Origin: Candidatus Methanomarinus sp. HR1
Lineage (GTDB): Archaea; Halobacteriota; Methanosarcinia; Methanosarcinales; Methanocomedenaceae
Assembly (NCBI GenBank): GCA_002926195.1
Contig: MZXQ01000133.1
Location: 1-5,387 of the forward strand
Direction of reading: 5' to 3'
Length of the DNA: 5,387 nucleotides
Under the pieces are notes generated by a model, which saw nothing but the letters and a program-made list of their open reading frames with translations, did no database searches and was not told where the DNA came from. Position numbers and translations under genes: made by a program. Shown here piece after piece: positions 5,312-5,387 of this stretch (its first letter is position 1; each line of letters begins with the position of its first letter).

Positions 5312-5342
5312 CTAATAGAAATAATATTTATTAGTATTATTT
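5312..5342. repeat. Overlapping inverted repeats over the orc1/cdc6 promoter
   Basis: AAATAATA (5319-5326) and TATTATTT (5335-5342) form a perfect 8-bp inverted repeat with an 8-nt spacer. Interleaved with it, CTAATA (5312-5317) and TATTAG (5329-5334) form a 6-bp repeat with an 11-nt spacer. Both cover the presumed TATA box, where an operator would sit. The sequence is almost all A and T, so such symmetry can arise by chance. Confidence 0.4.
5321..5332 (-). promoter_or_regulatory. Candidate TATA box of orc1/cdc6
   Basis: Read on the minus strand, AATAAATATTAT lies about 22-33 nt before the ATG at 5299. A TATA box typically sits 25-30 nt before the transcription start, so the mRNA would begin at or very near the ATG. 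That agrees with the lack of a Shine-Dalgarno and suggests a leaderless message. Confidence 0.45.
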
Positions 5343-5387
5343 AAGTTCGTCTTTAATAAATTGAATCCGTGTAAATTCGTATCTTAG

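Noticed and set aside
1..5387. CRISPR arrays, insertion sequences, tRNA or rRNA genes
   Set aside because: I found no regularly spaced repeats, transposase motifs or cloverleaf-like segments; the gaps between genes are all under 100 nt.

Overview
This is an archaeal chromosome segment with about 40% GC by eye and essentially full coding density. Every recognisable product is archaeal: aIF2-gamma, RNA polymerase subunit Rpo7, Spt4, GTP-dependent dephospho-CoA kinase, ribosomal proteins S24e and S27ae, and Orc1/Cdc6. The Orc1/Cdc6 protein closely resembles those of Methanosarcinales, so I infer a Methanosarcina-like methanogen or a related anaerobic methane oxidiser (Halobacteriota). I cannot fix the genus.

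Layout. Positions 1-54 are a short upstream region. An FxsA-family membrane protein follows at 55-462. After a 95-nt gap comes a tight run of same-strand information-processing genes: eif2g (558-1784), an Fcf1-like PIN-domain nuclease (1811-2176), rpo7 (2199-2777), spt4 (2781-2966) and GTP-dependent dephospho-CoA kinase (2974-3519). A 99-nt gap, possibly with an internal promoter, precedes rps24e (3619-3969) and rps27ae (3988-4137). rps27ae encodes only 49 residues. The plus-strand block ends in a 43-nt convergent junction. On the other strand orc1/cdc6 runs from 5299 to 4181, and its AT-rich upstream region reaches the right edge of the window.

How the genes fit together. The plus-strand block joins translation initiation (aIF2-gamma), the ribosomal small subunit (S24e, S27ae), probable rRNA processing (PIN protein), the RNA polymerase stalk (Rpo7), elongation (Spt4) and one CoA biosynthesis enzyme. 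This order is broadly conserved in Euryarchaeota. Spacings of 3-26 nt from eif2g to the kinase suggest co-transcription and, for rpo7-spt4-kinase, translational coupling. Several starts are not ATG (TTG for eif2g and rps24e, GTG for spt4) and are identified by Shine-Dalgarno spacing and family alignment.

I see no new defence, mobile or RNA-guided system here. The points most worth a second look are: an origin-recognition-box-like sequence (TTCCA...GAAA...GGGGG) in the junction just past the orc1/cdc6 stop; overlapping inverted repeats over the probable orc1/cdc6 promoter; a changed Sensor-1 residue in that protein; and the gene neighbours at the two ends of the information-processing block.
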